Source of the DNA: Paenibacillus montanisoli | Lineage (GTDB): Bacteria > Bacillota > Bacilli > Paenibacillales > Paenibacillaceae | Length of the DNA: 64,000 bases | NCBI RefSeq assembly: GCF_003268025.1 | Contig: NZ_QLUW01000006.1 | Coordinates: 124,001 to 188,000 of the forward strand | Direction of reading: 5' to 3' | Part shown: in pieces, positions 50,229-59,601 of the stretch | How the letters are laid out: each line of letters opens with the position of its first letter | How positions within the stretch are numbered: the first letter of the stretch is position 1 | Program-made: the position numbers and the translations under genes | Notes under the pieces: generated by a model | Told to the model about the DNA's origin: nothing | Seen by the model: only the letters and a program-made list of their open reading frames with translations | Database searches by the model: none

Positions 50229-51275
50229 ATGGCGGCATTGCGTTTGGATTTTAGCGCACCGAAGGAAGTCGCGTTTGTGGAGATCGAAGAGCAGCAGCTG
50301 GCAGCGAATGAAGTGAGGCTGTCCACCTTGTACTCCGGCATTAGCGCCGGTACGCAGTTGACGGCTTACCGCGGCATCAATCCGTTCGTGAAGAAGCAAT
50401 TTGACGGCGATCGCCGGCTCTTCTTGGACCGAACGGAAGAGGCACCCTCCCTATACCCGGTCCGGGGCTGTTGGGGCTATGAAGAGGTTGGCGTTGTATC
50501 GGAGTTGGGTTCGGCCGTTAGCGGTCTTAAAGAAGGCGATGTCGTATACGGCACTTGGGGCCATAAAAGCACGCATGTCGTGACCGAGAGCTTCGCGCGC
50601 GATCATTTGCTGCCGGAAGGACTTGACCCGCTTGCAGGCATCTATTCGCAGATGGGCGCAATTGCGCTGAATGCGATTTTGGATGCGGATATCCACGTCG
50701 GCGAGACGGTAGCGGTGTTCGGGCAGGGCGTGCCCGGGCAGCTTGTCGCCCAGCTGGCACGGCTGAACGGCGCGGAAGTCGTTGCAATCGATTTGGATGA
50801 CTACCGGCTCGGCTTTTCCAAACGTCTAGGCGCGGCACATACGATCAATTCGCGCGAGGCCGATGCGGCTAGCCAGATCAAGGCGCTCACAGGGGATCGC
50901 GGCGCAGATATCGCCATTGAAATCTCGGGCGCTTCGGGCGCGCTTCACGAGGCGATCCGCTCCGTCGCCTATAACGGCCGGGTCGTGACGGCAGGGTTTT
51001 ATCAAGGCGGAGCAAAGGATCTCTTCCTCGGCGAAGAGTTCCATCATAACCGCATCCAGCTGATCGGTTCGCAAATTAGCGGCATTAATTTGCAGCTGAC
51101 CAACCGCTGGGACCGGCTGCGCATGGAGCGGACCGTGATGGAGCTGGCTCTGTCCGGCAAGCTCAAGCTGACGGAGCTGGTCACGCACAGGGTCCCGTTC
51201 GAGCAAGCTGCGGAAGCGTACCGGATGCTCGATGCCAACGCGGAGCCGTCCTTGCAGGTCGCGCTTCAATTTTAA
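50229..51275 (+). CDS. MDR-family dehydrogenase lacking the structural zinc site
   Basis: A 348-residue medium-chain dehydrogenase/reductase. The N-terminus has YSGISAGTQLTAY instead of the zinc Cys motif, and the four-Cys structural zinc loop is absent. The cofactor loop is VFGQGVPGQL, and VRGCWGYEEVGVVSELG is present. Related proteins act in sugar or alcohol oxidation next to Gfo/Idh enzymes. GGGGGCTG lies upstream of the ATG. A terminator separates it from the following AraC gene, so it is probably transcribed alone. Confidence 0.83.
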   Translation: MAALRLDFSAPKEVAFVEIEEQQLAANEVRLSTLYSGISAGTQLTAYRGINPFVKKQFDGDRRLFLDRTEEAPSLYPVRGCWGYEEVGVVSELGSAVSGLKEGDVVYGTWGHKSTHVVTESFARDHLLPEGLDPLAGIYSQMGAIALNAILDADIHVGETVAVFGQGVPGQLVAQLARLNGAEVVAIDLDDYRLGFSKRLGAAHTINSREADAASQIKALTGDRGADIAIEISGASGALHEAIRSVAYNGRVVTAGFYQGGAKDLFLGEEFHHNRIQLIGSQISGINLQLTNRWDRLRMERTVMELALSGKLKLTELVTHRVPFEQAAEAYRMLDANAEPSLQVALQF

Positions 51276-51293
51276 TGAATATGATGTGCTCCA

Positions 51294-51325
51294 AGCTCCG
51301 GCGGTCTCGCCGGAGCTTTTGTTTT
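51294..51325 (+). terminator. Terminator after the MDR gene
   Basis: AGCTCCGGCG-GTCT-CGCCGGAGCT is a perfect 10-bp stem followed by TTTTGTTTT. Confidence 0.9.
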
Positions 51326-51459
51326 ATCCGAAGCCGAAGAAGTGGACGGAAATCCACCACCAGCGGACAGAATTCCCTCACGAGACGGAGATAGCGGTTT
51401 GTATAATAGATGGATAGACAACCATTGCGAGGCAGAAGGAAATTGTGGAGGGTCCTGAC

Positions 51460-52299
51460 ATGAAAGACAATCCGTGGCTTGCTTTGATGGAGAAAGCCTC
51501 GCTGCATATGCTGGGGCATGATTTGCACAGGCGAACCGAGATGCGGCAAGTGAACCGCAAGCTGCCCTTTTATGTTGTCTCGTACATCAAAAGCGGCTCC
51601 TGCAGGCTTCGAATCTCAGGCAAAGATTACTATGCCGGCCCCGGCGACGTGGTGTTCATTCCTCCGTTCGAGGTGCATGACCACGTGAAAGACACGGATG
51701 AGGAAACGGAGTTTCTGTGGTGGCATTTTACGCTCCAGGTTGCGGAGAGCATCGACGCGCTGCAGGCGTTCCGGTTTCCGATTATTTTCCGCCTGCCCCA
51801 GCCCGAGAAGTTCGAAGCGGCGTTTCACGAATACTGCCGCATCGCGGACGGGATGGCCTCGCTGTCGAACAGTCTGATGAAGAAGGCCAAAGCGCTGGAG
51901 CTTGTCGCGATACTGATCGACGCGGCCATTCACCATCCGGACGTGCAGCAGAAAGCGGAGCATTCCGATCCATTCATGAGCATGCTGGCGGAACTGCTCG
52001 ACCATCCGGAGCGGAGAGTCGACCTAGCCGAGCTTGGCGGGCGCTACTTCATGCATCCGACGTATATCGCGGAGCGCTTCAAGAAGCTGTTCGGCATCAC
52101 GCCGACCAAGCTTCAGCTGCAGCTTCGCTTGCGCAGAGCGATGCAGCTGCTGGAGACGGAGAGCCGCCCGATTGCGGAAATCGCGCGGTTGACGGGATAC
52201 GAGGACATCGATGACTTTTCCCGTTTTTTCAAAAGCAAAACCGGCCTTTCCCCGCTCAAATACCGTACCAGCCGGATAGCGGGCGGTACATTACTATAA
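51460..52299 (+). CDS. AraC-family regulator with N-terminal cupin
   Basis: A 279-residue regulator. The cupin sensor (about 15-110) includes RRTEMRQVNRKLPFYVVSYI and PPFEVHDHV; the C-terminal HTH pair is VDLAELGGRYFMHPTYIAERF and RPIAEIARLTGYEDIDDFSRFF. ATG 51460 has GGAGGG seven bases upstream and is preferred over GTG 51445. It precedes the Gfo/Idh and GH78 genes by 22 bases in the same direction, so it likely regulates that small glycoside operon and itself. Confidence 0.88.
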   Translation: MKDNPWLALMEKASLHMLGHDLHRRTEMRQVNRKLPFYVVSYIKSGSCRLRISGKDYYAGPGDVVFIPPFEVHDHVKDTDEETEFLWWHFTLQVAESIDALQAFRFPIIFRLPQPEKFEAAFHEYCRIADGMASLSNSLMKKAKALELVAILIDAAIHHPDVQQKAEHSDPFMSMLAELLDHPERRVDLAELGGRYFMHPTYIAERFKKLFGITPTKLQLQLRLRRAMQLLETESRPIAEIARLTGYEDIDDFSRFFKSKTGLSPLKYRTSRIAGGTLL

Positions 52300-52321
52300 C
52301 CGTGATGGAGGAACGATCGAT

Positions 52322-53326
52322 ATGGCAAAAGCGATTCGAGTCGGCATTGCCGGACTTGGCATGATGGGACAGCTGCACGCCAAACATTTGATCAACATGC
52401 CCGGAGTCGAAGTGACGGCGGCTTGCGGCACTACGCACGCAAAAGCGGAAGCGTTCTGCGCTTCGCACACCGGGGGAGCTGCTCGCGCTTATGACGATTT
52501 TGACGCCATGCTGGAGCGGGAGCAGCTGGATGCGGTCTATATTTGCCTGCCGCCGTATGCCCATCAAGGGCAAGTGGAAGCAGCGGCACGCAAGGGCGTT
52601 GCGGTCTTCATCGAGAAGCCGATCGCGCTGAGTACGGACATTGCGGAACGGATGGTAGCTGCGATTGAGGAAGCGGGCGTTGTGTCGCAGGTAGGCTACC
52701 ACAACCGTTTCGGCACAGCGGTGCAGGAGCTGAAGCGGCTGATTGACGACGGGACGGCCGGCGCCCCTACGCTGTTCGACGGCCGCTATGAGTGCAATTC
52801 GCTGCATTCGCCTTGGTGGAGGGACCGCAGTCTGTCGGGCGGCCAGGTTTTCGAGCAGGCGATCCATACGTACGACCTGGCGATGTATTTCTTCGGAACG
52901 CCGGAACGGATTAGCGGCTTTACGGCGAACCTGAACCATCAAGAGGCGGAGGGCTATACGGTCGAGGATACGAGCGCGGCGGTGATCCGTTTCCGCTCCG
53001 GGGCGATGGCTTCCATCACCGCCTCCAACAACGCCGTTCCAGGCCAATGGAACAGCTGTTTTACGGTCATTTGCAGTAAGCTGACCGCGCACTTCAAGGG
53101 GGCCAATAAAGCGGAGTTCATCTTTACGGGCGGGGCGGAGCCGGTTCGGCGGGAGGTTGGTTCGGAACTGGATGTCTACGCGGCCGAGAACGAGTCATTT
53201 ATCGCGGCGCTGCGCGGCGAAGGGCCGGAAGCCTGTCCGATTCGAGAGGGGCTGCGGAGCCTGCGGCTCGTCGAAAAAGTGATGAAATCCGCGGATGAAG
53301 ACGGAAAATTGCGGGATTACGAATAA
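52322..53326 (+). CDS. Gfo/Idh/MocA family oxidoreductase
   Basis: A 334-residue sugar dehydrogenase: GIAGLGMMGQLHAK (about 8-21), FIEKPIALS with the catalytic Lys near residue 100, and GGQVFEQAIHTYDLAMYFFG carrying the family His/Asp positions. It is the second gene of the block AraC, Gfo/Idh, GH78, with the GH78 gene starting 29 bases later. It may oxidise the sugar freed by the rhamnosidase-like enzyme, but the substrate is unknown. Confidence 0.88.
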   Translation: MAKAIRVGIAGLGMMGQLHAKHLINMPGVEVTAACGTTHAKAEAFCASHTGGAARAYDDFDAMLEREQLDAVYICLPPYAHQGQVEAAARKGVAVFIEKPIALSTDIAERMVAAIEEAGVVSQVGYHNRFGTAVQELKRLIDDGTAGAPTLFDGRYECNSLHSPWWRDRSLSGGQVFEQAIHTYDLAMYFFGTPERISGFTANLNHQEAEGYTVEDTSAAVIRFRSGAMASITASNNAVPGQWNSCFTVICSKLTAHFKGANKAEFIFTGGAEPVRREVGSELDVYAAENESFIAALRGEGPEACPIREGLRSLRLVEKVMKSADEDGKLRDYE

Positions 53327-53355
53327 ATTTCAGGGAAAGAGGGGCGTGTGAACGA

Positions 53356-56145
53356 ATGCAGGCAGCTGCAATTTGGTACGACGAGTCCGGGCAAGGACGC
53401 AATTTATACGCGAGGTTCAGGCTGACGCTGGATTTGAAGAGCAAGCCGGAGAAGGCGCTGCTTCATCTGTTTGCCGATACGACCTATCAGCTCTATGTGA
53501 ACGGCGAGTTTATCCGCTTGGGCTCGCTGCGCTTCGACCCGAAGCATCCTGTTTACGATACGCATGATTTAAGCGCGCTGCTGCGCGAAGGACGCAATGT
53601 CATCGCGGTGCAGGTCAACTATGTCGGGCACAAAACGTTCATCACGATGCTTTCGCAAGCCGGTTTTACCGCTTGGGGCGAGGTCGTGCTGGCGGACGGC
53701 TCGCAGATTGACCTGACGACGGGCAAAGCGGAATGGAAGGCGGCTCCCGCCGCGGCTTACCGCTATGCGGCTAAATCGAGCCTCTTTCTCAAAGCGGGCG
53801 ACTGCTACGACCAGCGCTTGGAAGAAGGCGATTGGAGCGGCGCGGCATTCGACGATGGCGGCTGGAAGGCCGGCGTTCCGCTTGCCGATCAAGAAGCGTG
53901 GGGAGAGCCGGAGCCGCGCGCGATCCCGTATATGTCCGGAGAGCCGGTTCCGGTGGAAAAGGTGCTGCACACGGCGCCGCTCGAGCGGAGCGAGCTGCTC
54001 TGCTCGTTCAGCGTGCCGATGCCGCATGTGAGCGAAATCCATGAGCCGGATCAAACGAGCCGCTTCATGGCGGCGAAGACGTGGATCTACTCGCCGGAGG
54101 CCGCTGACATCACGATCGGGCTGTTCTACCAGAACAGCTGGATCAATGGCGAGCCGATTGCGTCCGGCCTGTATGCCGATGACAAAAGCATGCGCCTGAA
54201 CCATCGCGTAAGTCTGCGCCAAGGCTGGAATTCGTATTTTGCCAAATGCGATGCGCTTCAGGATATGTATCACCACTATCTTGCGCTGCCCGAGGGCCGC
54301 GGGCTTATCGTGTCGGCGGACCGGGATAAGGACGGAAGCGTTCAGTTCCGCCGAACTCCGGTTGTGTCGCATGAGCAGTATGCGTCTGCGCTTAGCGGGC
54401 GGGAGCTGCCGTTTGCGCCGGAGGATGACCTGACCGATATCGGAGGCTGGGTAGACGTGTTAGCCGGCGAGCATGGGGAAAGCCCGACGATGTCGAGCGG
54501 CTGGGATACGTATGGCCTTGCCTTTGAATCGTTGAAGGTTGAGGAACTGGCAGAGCGCGTGTTCCAATTGGCGGATTACCCTCATGGCTTCTCGCTGCTG
54601 CTTGATTTAGGCATGACCAGGCTGGTCCTTCCTCGGGTCGTGCTCGAAGGCGCGGGCGGCGCGACGATTGATTTGACCTATGGCGAGCATTTGAACGCGG
54701 ACGGCAAACATCTGCGCCACTACCATTGGTACGGTCTCGGCGATCGCGCTTACGCGGACGAGCGGAGCCGGCAGCTGGACTGGCGGCTGACGCAGCCGCG
54801 GGGCTTCCGCTATGTGCGGCTGACGGTGCGCGGGCCGAAGCAGGACGTCGTCTTGAAGGCGCTGGAGCTCGGCTCAGCCAGCTATCCGACGGAGAAGAAG
54901 GGTTCGTTCCGCTGCTCGGACCCGCTGCTGGAGCAAATTTGGGAGATGGGCGTGCGGACGGAAGCGGTGAACATGGAGGATGCCTACACGGACTGCGTCA
55001 CGCGCGAGCGCGGGCAGTATATCCGCGATACGATCATCCAGTATCACAACAATCTCGCGGTGTTCGGCGATCACGCGCTGATGCGGCGCAGCCTTCAGCT
55101 GATGGGGCAGTCGCCGGACGCGACCGGCAAGTTCAGAGCCGTGTACCCGAATACGGGCGATTATACGATTTCGGATTTTGCGCTGAATGCGCTGGAAGGC
55201 TTCTGGGCCTACTACGCGCAGACGGGAGATGCCGGGCTGGTTGTGACGTACTGGCATGCGATTCAGCGTAACCTGGCCTGGTTCCATGAGCTCGCCGACG
55301 AGCGGGACGATCTGCTGCTGGACGCGGAGTGGGACGTCAAGCGCGGCATCAAGGCGCATTATGGCGGCTTCCACGGCGATCTGGCCATTGTGGAGGGGTA
55401 TCTCAACATAACCGGCATCCATTGCGTGTTTAGCTGTACGTATTTGATTGCGCTTCGGTGCGCGGCGAAGCTGGCTGCGGTCATCGGCCGGCAAGACGAG
55501 ATTGGCGAGCTGGAGCGGCGAATCGCCATCCTGGAGCGGTCCATCCGCGAAACGTTCTGGGATGAGGAGCGCGGCTGCTACGGCGACAACGATCGGAAGC
55601 TTTCGCATTCCGCGCATGCGAGCCTGTTCGCGGCGCGGGCGGGCGTGCTGACGCCGGAGCAGCTGGAGCCGGTGCGCGCCCATGTCCGCCGTGATTTGAA
55701 ATCGCTGTTCGCGAACGGGTACGGGCCGGAAGACGGCGTGTTCGTATCGCCGAGCTTCTCGTTTTATATCTTTGAAGGGCTGTATTTGATCGGACTTGCC
55801 GATACGGCAGAGCGGATGATGCGCCAAGGCTGGGGCTGGTTCCTGCAGATGGGGCTGAGGCAGACGCCGGAGTACTTCAATCTGAGCGACAGCTTGTGCC
55901 ACGCTTGGTCTGCATGCCCGACCTATTTCATGTCCGCGAATTTGCTTGGCGTTCAACTGCCGACGGTCGAACGGCCGGATGAAGTTGTGATCCATGTGCA
56001 GACGGCGGATGTGACGGAAGCCGAGGGTGCGGTTCCGCACGCGCTCGGGCTGATTGAAGTCAAATGGCATACCGACGGGCAGGGAGCGCGTGTGTTTGAT
56101 TACGTCCGCGTTCCGGAAGGGCTGACAGCCCGGATTGTCGGGTAA
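53356..56145 (+). CDS. GH78-like alpha-L-rhamnosidase
   Basis: A 929-residue glycosidase. The N-terminal third has beta-sandwich modules (FADTTYQLYVNGEFIRLGSL is a typical carbohydrate-binding sandwich with the xYVNG turn). The catalytic (alpha/alpha)6 barrel runs from about 530 to 830; the region EDAYTDCVTRERGQYIRDT near 541-560 corresponds to the GH78 catalytic-acid motif (DCPWRERGQ in relatives). A C-terminal beta domain ends the protein. No signal peptide is present, so it acts on oligosaccharides taken into the cell. It is the last gene of the operon and is followed by a terminator. Its substrate may differ from L-rhamnosides. Confidence 0.85.
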   Translation: MQAAAIWYDESGQGRNLYARFRLTLDLKSKPEKALLHLFADTTYQLYVNGEFIRLGSLRFDPKHPVYDTHDLSALLREGRNVIAVQVNYVGHKTFITMLSQAGFTAWGEVVLADGSQIDLTTGKAEWKAAPAAAYRYAAKSSLFLKAGDCYDQRLEEGDWSGAAFDDGGWKAGVPLADQEAWGEPEPRAIPYMSGEPVPVEKVLHTAPLERSELLCSFSVPMPHVSEIHEPDQTSRFMAAKTWIYSPEAADITIGLFYQNSWINGEPIASGLYADDKSMRLNHRVSLRQGWNSYFAKCDALQDMYHHYLALPEGRGLIVSADRDKDGSVQFRRTPVVSHEQYASALSGRELPFAPEDDLTDIGGWVDVLAGEHGESPTMSSGWDTYGLAFESLKVEELAERVFQLADYPHGFSLLLDLGMTRLVLPRVVLEGAGGATIDLTYGEHLNADGKHLRHYHWYGLGDRAYADERSRQLDWRLTQPRGFRYVRLTVRGPKQDVVLKALELGSASYPTEKKGSFRCSDPLLEQIWEMGVRTEAVNMEDAYTDCVTRERGQYIRDTIIQYHNNLAVFGDHALMRRSLQLMGQSPDATGKFRAVYPNTGDYTISDFALNALEGFWAYYAQTGDAGLVVTYWHAIQRNLAWFHELADERDDLLLDAEWDVKRGIKAHYGGFHGDLAIVEGYLNITGIHCVFSCTYLIALRCAAKLAAVIGRQDEIGELERRIAILERSIRETFWDEERGCYGDNDRKLSHSAHASLFAARAGVLTPEQLEPVRAHVRRDLKSLFANGYGPEDGVFVSPSFSFYIFEGLYLIGLADTAERMMRQGWGWFLQMGLRQTPEYFNLSDSLCHAWSACPTYFMSANLLGVQLPTVERPDEVVIHVQTADVTEAEGAVPHALGLIEVKWHTDGQGARVFDYVRVPEGLTARIVG

Positions 56146-56153
56146 TATGGCGA

Positions 56154-56191
56154 AATAAAGCTGGCGCCCGTTGCGGCGCCAGCTTATTTTT
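56154..56191 (+). terminator. Terminator after the GH78 gene
   Basis: AAGCTGGCGCC-CGTTGC-GGCGCCAGCTT is a perfect 11-bp stem followed by ATTTTTG. Confidence 0.9.
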
Positions 56192-56195
56192 GTTG

Positions 56196-56280
56196 TACGC
56201 CCGGCATGGGCGTCATCTCTAGGGTGAAGGTCCCGAACGAAGGCTAGCGAAGGCCTACCGTGATGCTGTTACCCCCTTCA
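56196..56280. mobile_element. Possible group II intron remnant (RNA part only)
   Basis: CGCCCGGCATGGGCGTCATC, then TAGGGTGAAGGTCCCGAAC and a GGCTAGCGAAGGCCTACC stretch resemble the 5' domain of bacterial group II introns. No reverse transcriptase frame follows, so only a fragment would remain. Identification is from memory of intron sequence and is tentative. Confidence 0.3.
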
Positions 56281-56364
56281 CTTCCTAATAGATATTGATG
56301 AATAGCTTCTTTCTTCAATGCCAGTTCAACGTTGGGCTGCCATTCGTTAAGCTAACGGGGAAGG

Positions 56365-57093
56365 TCACCGTCTCCACCCGGCCAACGCCATTTTCCGGCG
56401 GACATAGGCAAGTTGGCCCTGCAGAGGGATGCCGATCGGACAATTGTCGTCACACGCCATGAGTCCGATACAGCCGAAGATCCCATCCTCGGAACCGACG
56501 ACATCGAAGTATTCTTGCTCGTTCCGTTCATCTCGGGGATCGATCATGAATCGTGACAGCCGGTTGACCCCCGCGGCCCCGATGAAATTCGGCTTGATAT
56601 TCGCCGTGGCGCAGCCCCCGATACAACAGCCGCATTCGATGCACCGCTCGACTTCGTAGATTTGCTGCGCGGTTTCATTGTCCATCCGTTCTTCCTGCGC
56701 ATCGGGGATAAACGCTTTGTCCGTATGTACCCAAGCCTCCGTCCGCACGGATACATCCCGGAACCAAGTTCCCGTATCCACAGATAAGTCGCCAAGCAGC
56801 TTGAACACAGGGAGGGGCATGAGGGTGATATTCGCCGGCAAATCCTTCGTCAACGTCCTGCAAGCCAAGGTGGGCCGACCGTTAATCAGCATGCCGCAAG
56901 ATCCGCAAATGCCGGCCCGGCACACGAAGTCGAATTTCAGGCCGGGATCTTGTTCTTCCCGGATTTTGTTCAGCGCGATAAACAATGTCATCCCCGGTTC
57001 TTCTTGCAGCAAGTAGGTTTGGGTTGTCGGTTGCTGCTTCGGGGTTTCCGGGTTATATCGAAAAATATGAAGAGTCAATTGTCGTGAACTCAT
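56365..57093 (-). CDS. frdB: Quinol:fumarate reductase / succinate dehydrogenase iron-sulfur subunit
   Basis: A 242-residue iron-sulfur protein. The [2Fe-2S] ligands are Cys58, Cys63, Cys66 and Cys78 (CRAGICGSC...C). The [4Fe-4S] and [3Fe-4S] clusters are held by ERCIECGCCIGGC and IFGCIGLMACDDNCPIG. The sequence is nearer to Wolinella FrdB than to Bacillus SdhB. It passes electrons between flavoprotein FrdA and the haem subunit FrdC at the inner face of the membrane. It is the third gene of the leftward operon frdCAB, 23 bases after frdA. Confidence 0.9.
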   Translation of the reverse strand: MSSRQLTLHIFRYNPETPKQQPTTQTYLLQEEPGMTLFIALNKIREEQDPGLKFDFVCRAGICGSCGMLINGRPTLACRTLTKDLPANITLMPLPVFKLLGDLSVDTGTWFRDVSVRTEAWVHTDKAFIPDAQEERMDNETAQQIYEVERCIECGCCIGGCATANIKPNFIGAAGVNRLSRFMIDPRDERNEQEYFDVVGSEDGIFGCIGLMACDDNCPIGIPLQGQLAYVRRKMALAGWRR

Positions 57094-57116
57094 TATTGGT
57101 GCACCTCCATCTTCGC

Positions 57117-58934
57117 CTAAACTTTCGCCGCTTGAGCGCTCGCTTCACCGTATCCCCGGTCGCCGGGCGGCAATTCGGTTATTTTCACGGGTTCATATTT
57201 CAGCACGGGTTGATTCGATCCGGCCGGCCAATAGGCCAGGGTTCGTTGCAGCCAATTGTCGTCATCCCGTTTCGGGTAATCTTCCCGGAAGTGGCTGCCG
57301 CGGCTTTCTTGGCGGGCGAGCGCTCCAGCGGCAATGCAATAGGCCAACCGGATCATCCCAGTAATTCGTAAAGCGGAGGCCAACTCCGGATCGCCGCCCA
57401 GTCCGCCGCTGCGCAGACCAACGCAATAAGATCTTTGATGCAGCTCGTGTAATTGACCGACTGCTTTCATCAATGGCTGCTCCGAGCGGAAAATGCCGAC
57501 GTGCTCGCTTAAGATTTGCTCCATTTCGCGGCGAAGCTGATAGACATTTTCATTGCCATTGCGACACTGAATCAGTCCCTGAATTCGGTCTTCCTGCAGC
57601 TTAACTTGTTCTTCGATGAGTCCCGACGATACCTGCAAAGAGGCTTCTTTCGTATATTTAGCGATTTTATCCCCGATAATCATGCCGGCAACAACTGTTT
57701 CCGCAAGGGAATTGCCGCCCAATCGGTTAAATCCGTGCATATCCCAGCAAGCGGCTTCGCCGAGCGCGAACAAACCTTCCAGCCCGTAGGCCATACCGTC
57801 AATATTGGTGCGAATGCCGCCCATGCTGTAATGCTGCGTCGGACGAACGGGGATAAGGTCATGGACAGGATCGATGCCTGTGAAATTTCGGCTGATATTA
57901 GCAATTTCACGCAAATTCGTATTGATATGTTTCGCGCCGAGATGCCGAATATCCAGCCAGACATGGGCTCCATACGGACTGTCGACGCCGTATCCTTTAC
58001 GAATATGCTGCATGATGCGCCGTGAAACCACGTCCCGCGAAGCCAGCTCTTTTTTATTTGGTTCATAATCCGGCATAAAACGGTGCAGATCCTTATCCAG
58101 TAAGTATCCGCCGTCCCCGCGCGCACCTTCCGTGATCAGAATCCAGGTAGGGACGATGCCTGTCGGATGGAACTGAACGGCCTCCATGTTCCCGAGAGGG
58201 ACAATACCCGTCTCCAGAGCGACGAACATGCCGCTTCCTTCGTTGATGATCGCATTGGTGGATGCGCCGTACACTCTGCCGTAACCGCCTGTGGCCATGA
58301 CAGTGGATTTTGCCGTATACACACGCAGTTTACCGGTTCTTAAACACCTTGCGACCACCCCGCTGCAGCGCGTGCCGTCATGGATTAGCGACAGAACCTC
58401 GGTCCGGTCGTGAACGGTAATCCCCAATTTGACGACAACACTGTCCATCGTATAGAGAAGGGTATGGCCGGTGCCGTCCGCTGTATAGCATGTACGCCAT
58501 TTGGCGGTGCCGCCGAAGTTCCGTGCCGCGATCAGTCCTTCTTTTTCCGAATCTTCAACGATTTCCTTCCCGTCATACATGCGTTTGCCAGGCACCACTC
58601 GATTCCATGGAACTCCCCAGTAAGCCATCTGGCGAACGGCAATCGGCGCATTATCCGCGAAGAGGCGGGCGACGTCCTGATCGCAGCCCCAGTCGGAACC
58701 TTTGACCGTATCGGCAAAATGAACATCCGTATTGTCCCCCTTGCCCATGGCGCTGTTCGCCAGCGATGCTTGCATGCCGCCTTGCGCCGCTGAACTGTGG
58801 GACCTTCTGGGAGGGACCAGGCTTAAGATGATGACATTCAGGCCTTGAGTGGCCGCTTCAATCGCCGCGCGCTCACCCGCCAAACCGGCACCGACAACTA
58901 ATACATCCGTATTAAACATGTCATATCGACTCAT
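57117..58934 (-). CDS. frdA: Quinol:fumarate reductase / succinate dehydrogenase flavoprotein subunit
   Basis: A 605-residue flavoprotein. The FAD loop is VVGAGLAGERAA. RSHSSAAQGGM holds the covalent-FAD His46. The active-site segments EGARGDGG, SRDVVSRR, QHYSMGGIRT and HGFNRLGGNSL follow Wolinella FrdA almost motif by motif, and the late ESRGSHFREDYPKRDD segment also matches. The roughly 50-residue C-terminal extension of Wolinella FrdA is absent. ATG 58934 has GGGAGG six bases upstream; a longer frame to 59129 overlaps frdC and is not real. The stop/start overlap with frdC is one base (TAATG). The enzyme interconverts fumarate and succinate. Confidence 0.93.
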   Translation of the reverse strand: MSRYDMFNTDVLVVGAGLAGERAAIEAATQGLNVIILSLVPPRRSHSSAAQGGMQASLANSAMGKGDNTDVHFADTVKGSDWGCDQDVARLFADNAPIAVRQMAYWGVPWNRVVPGKRMYDGKEIVEDSEKEGLIAARNFGGTAKWRTCYTADGTGHTLLYTMDSVVVKLGITVHDRTEVLSLIHDGTRCSGVVARCLRTGKLRVYTAKSTVMATGGYGRVYGASTNAIINEGSGMFVALETGIVPLGNMEAVQFHPTGIVPTWILITEGARGDGGYLLDKDLHRFMPDYEPNKKELASRDVVSRRIMQHIRKGYGVDSPYGAHVWLDIRHLGAKHINTNLREIANISRNFTGIDPVHDLIPVRPTQHYSMGGIRTNIDGMAYGLEGLFALGEAACWDMHGFNRLGGNSLAETVVAGMIIGDKIAKYTKEASLQVSSGLIEEQVKLQEDRIQGLIQCRNGNENVYQLRREMEQILSEHVGIFRSEQPLMKAVGQLHELHQRSYCVGLRSGGLGGDPELASALRITGMIRLAYCIAAGALARQESRGSHFREDYPKRDDDNWLQRTLAYWPAGSNQPVLKYEPVKITELPPGDRGYGEASAQAAKV

Positions 58935-59572
58935 TAGGAACCTCCCAACGCAAAAAATACACCTAAGCTCGCAAGCCCCAACCCGATCGTGCAGATCGTA
59001 ATGACGGTTAATACGCGTTTGAGGCTGTGACGTTTGACGACGCCCCATTTTACAAGCGCCCGATATAGACCTACACTGGCATGATATTCCGCTAAAACCA
59101 GCAGAACGGCGTAAAAGGCAAGCATCCACGAGTGAACGCGGTCCGCGCTTAACTTCGAATCAATCCCCGCATAGACCACGACGAACACATGAATGGTAAT
59201 CAGAATAAGCATGGCGCTGCCGGTTACCGCTTGAAAAATCCAGGACCAAGTATCATTATGCTTAATGGTCCGGGCGTGCTTCCAGACGATTTTTTGTTCC
59301 TGCCACCGGCTGGGAATCCGACGCAATACCGCTCCAACATGGGCTCCGGCAGTCAAGATAACGAATACGACAGCGATATCCAATAGACGGAACTGTTCCA
59401 TAAAATCAGCAAGACGGTTAAACGCTTCCACGCCTAACAGGATCGATCCGACGAACAGCATATGTGTCCATAGAAAACCGACCAACAACAAGCCACTGAC
59501 CGTCTGGACCAATTCTGTTAAGAGGTCTGCTTTTCTACTCGGGGTCAAGGCTCTCTGCAGCTGCATAAACAT
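58934..59572 (-). CDS. frdC: Dihaem cytochrome b subunit of quinol:fumarate reductase
   Basis: A 212-residue membrane anchor with five hydrophobic helices. Four His residues fit dihaem ligation: His37 (LWTHML), His78 (AGAHVGA), His128 (TIHVFV) and His164 (AEYHASVGLYR). Glu162 lies two residues before the last haem ligand, the position of the Wolinella Glu180 that carries the proton (E-pathway). The order frdC-frdA-frdB equals that of Wolinella. This is a type B, menaquinone-linked complex. It is the first large gene of the operon and begins 29 bases after the small zinc-ribbon gene. Confidence 0.88.
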   Translation of the reverse strand: MFMQLQRALTPSRKADLLTELVQTVSGLLLVGFLWTHMLFVGSILLGVEAFNRLADFMEQFRLLDIAVVFVILTAGAHVGAVLRRIPSRWQEQKIVWKHARTIKHNDTWSWIFQAVTGSAMLILITIHVFVVVYAGIDSKLSADRVHSWMLAFYAVLLVLAEYHASVGLYRALVKWGVVKRHSLKRVLTVITICTIGLGLASLGVFFALGGS

Positions 59573-59601
59573 TCTCCTTTACATCTAGTTTCCTGGCGAT
59601 A

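Noticed and set aside
54874..56070. 398-codon leftward frame within the GH78 gene, and a similar frame at 39289-40467
   Set aside because: Both are shadows of strongly conserved enzymes and lack an RBS.
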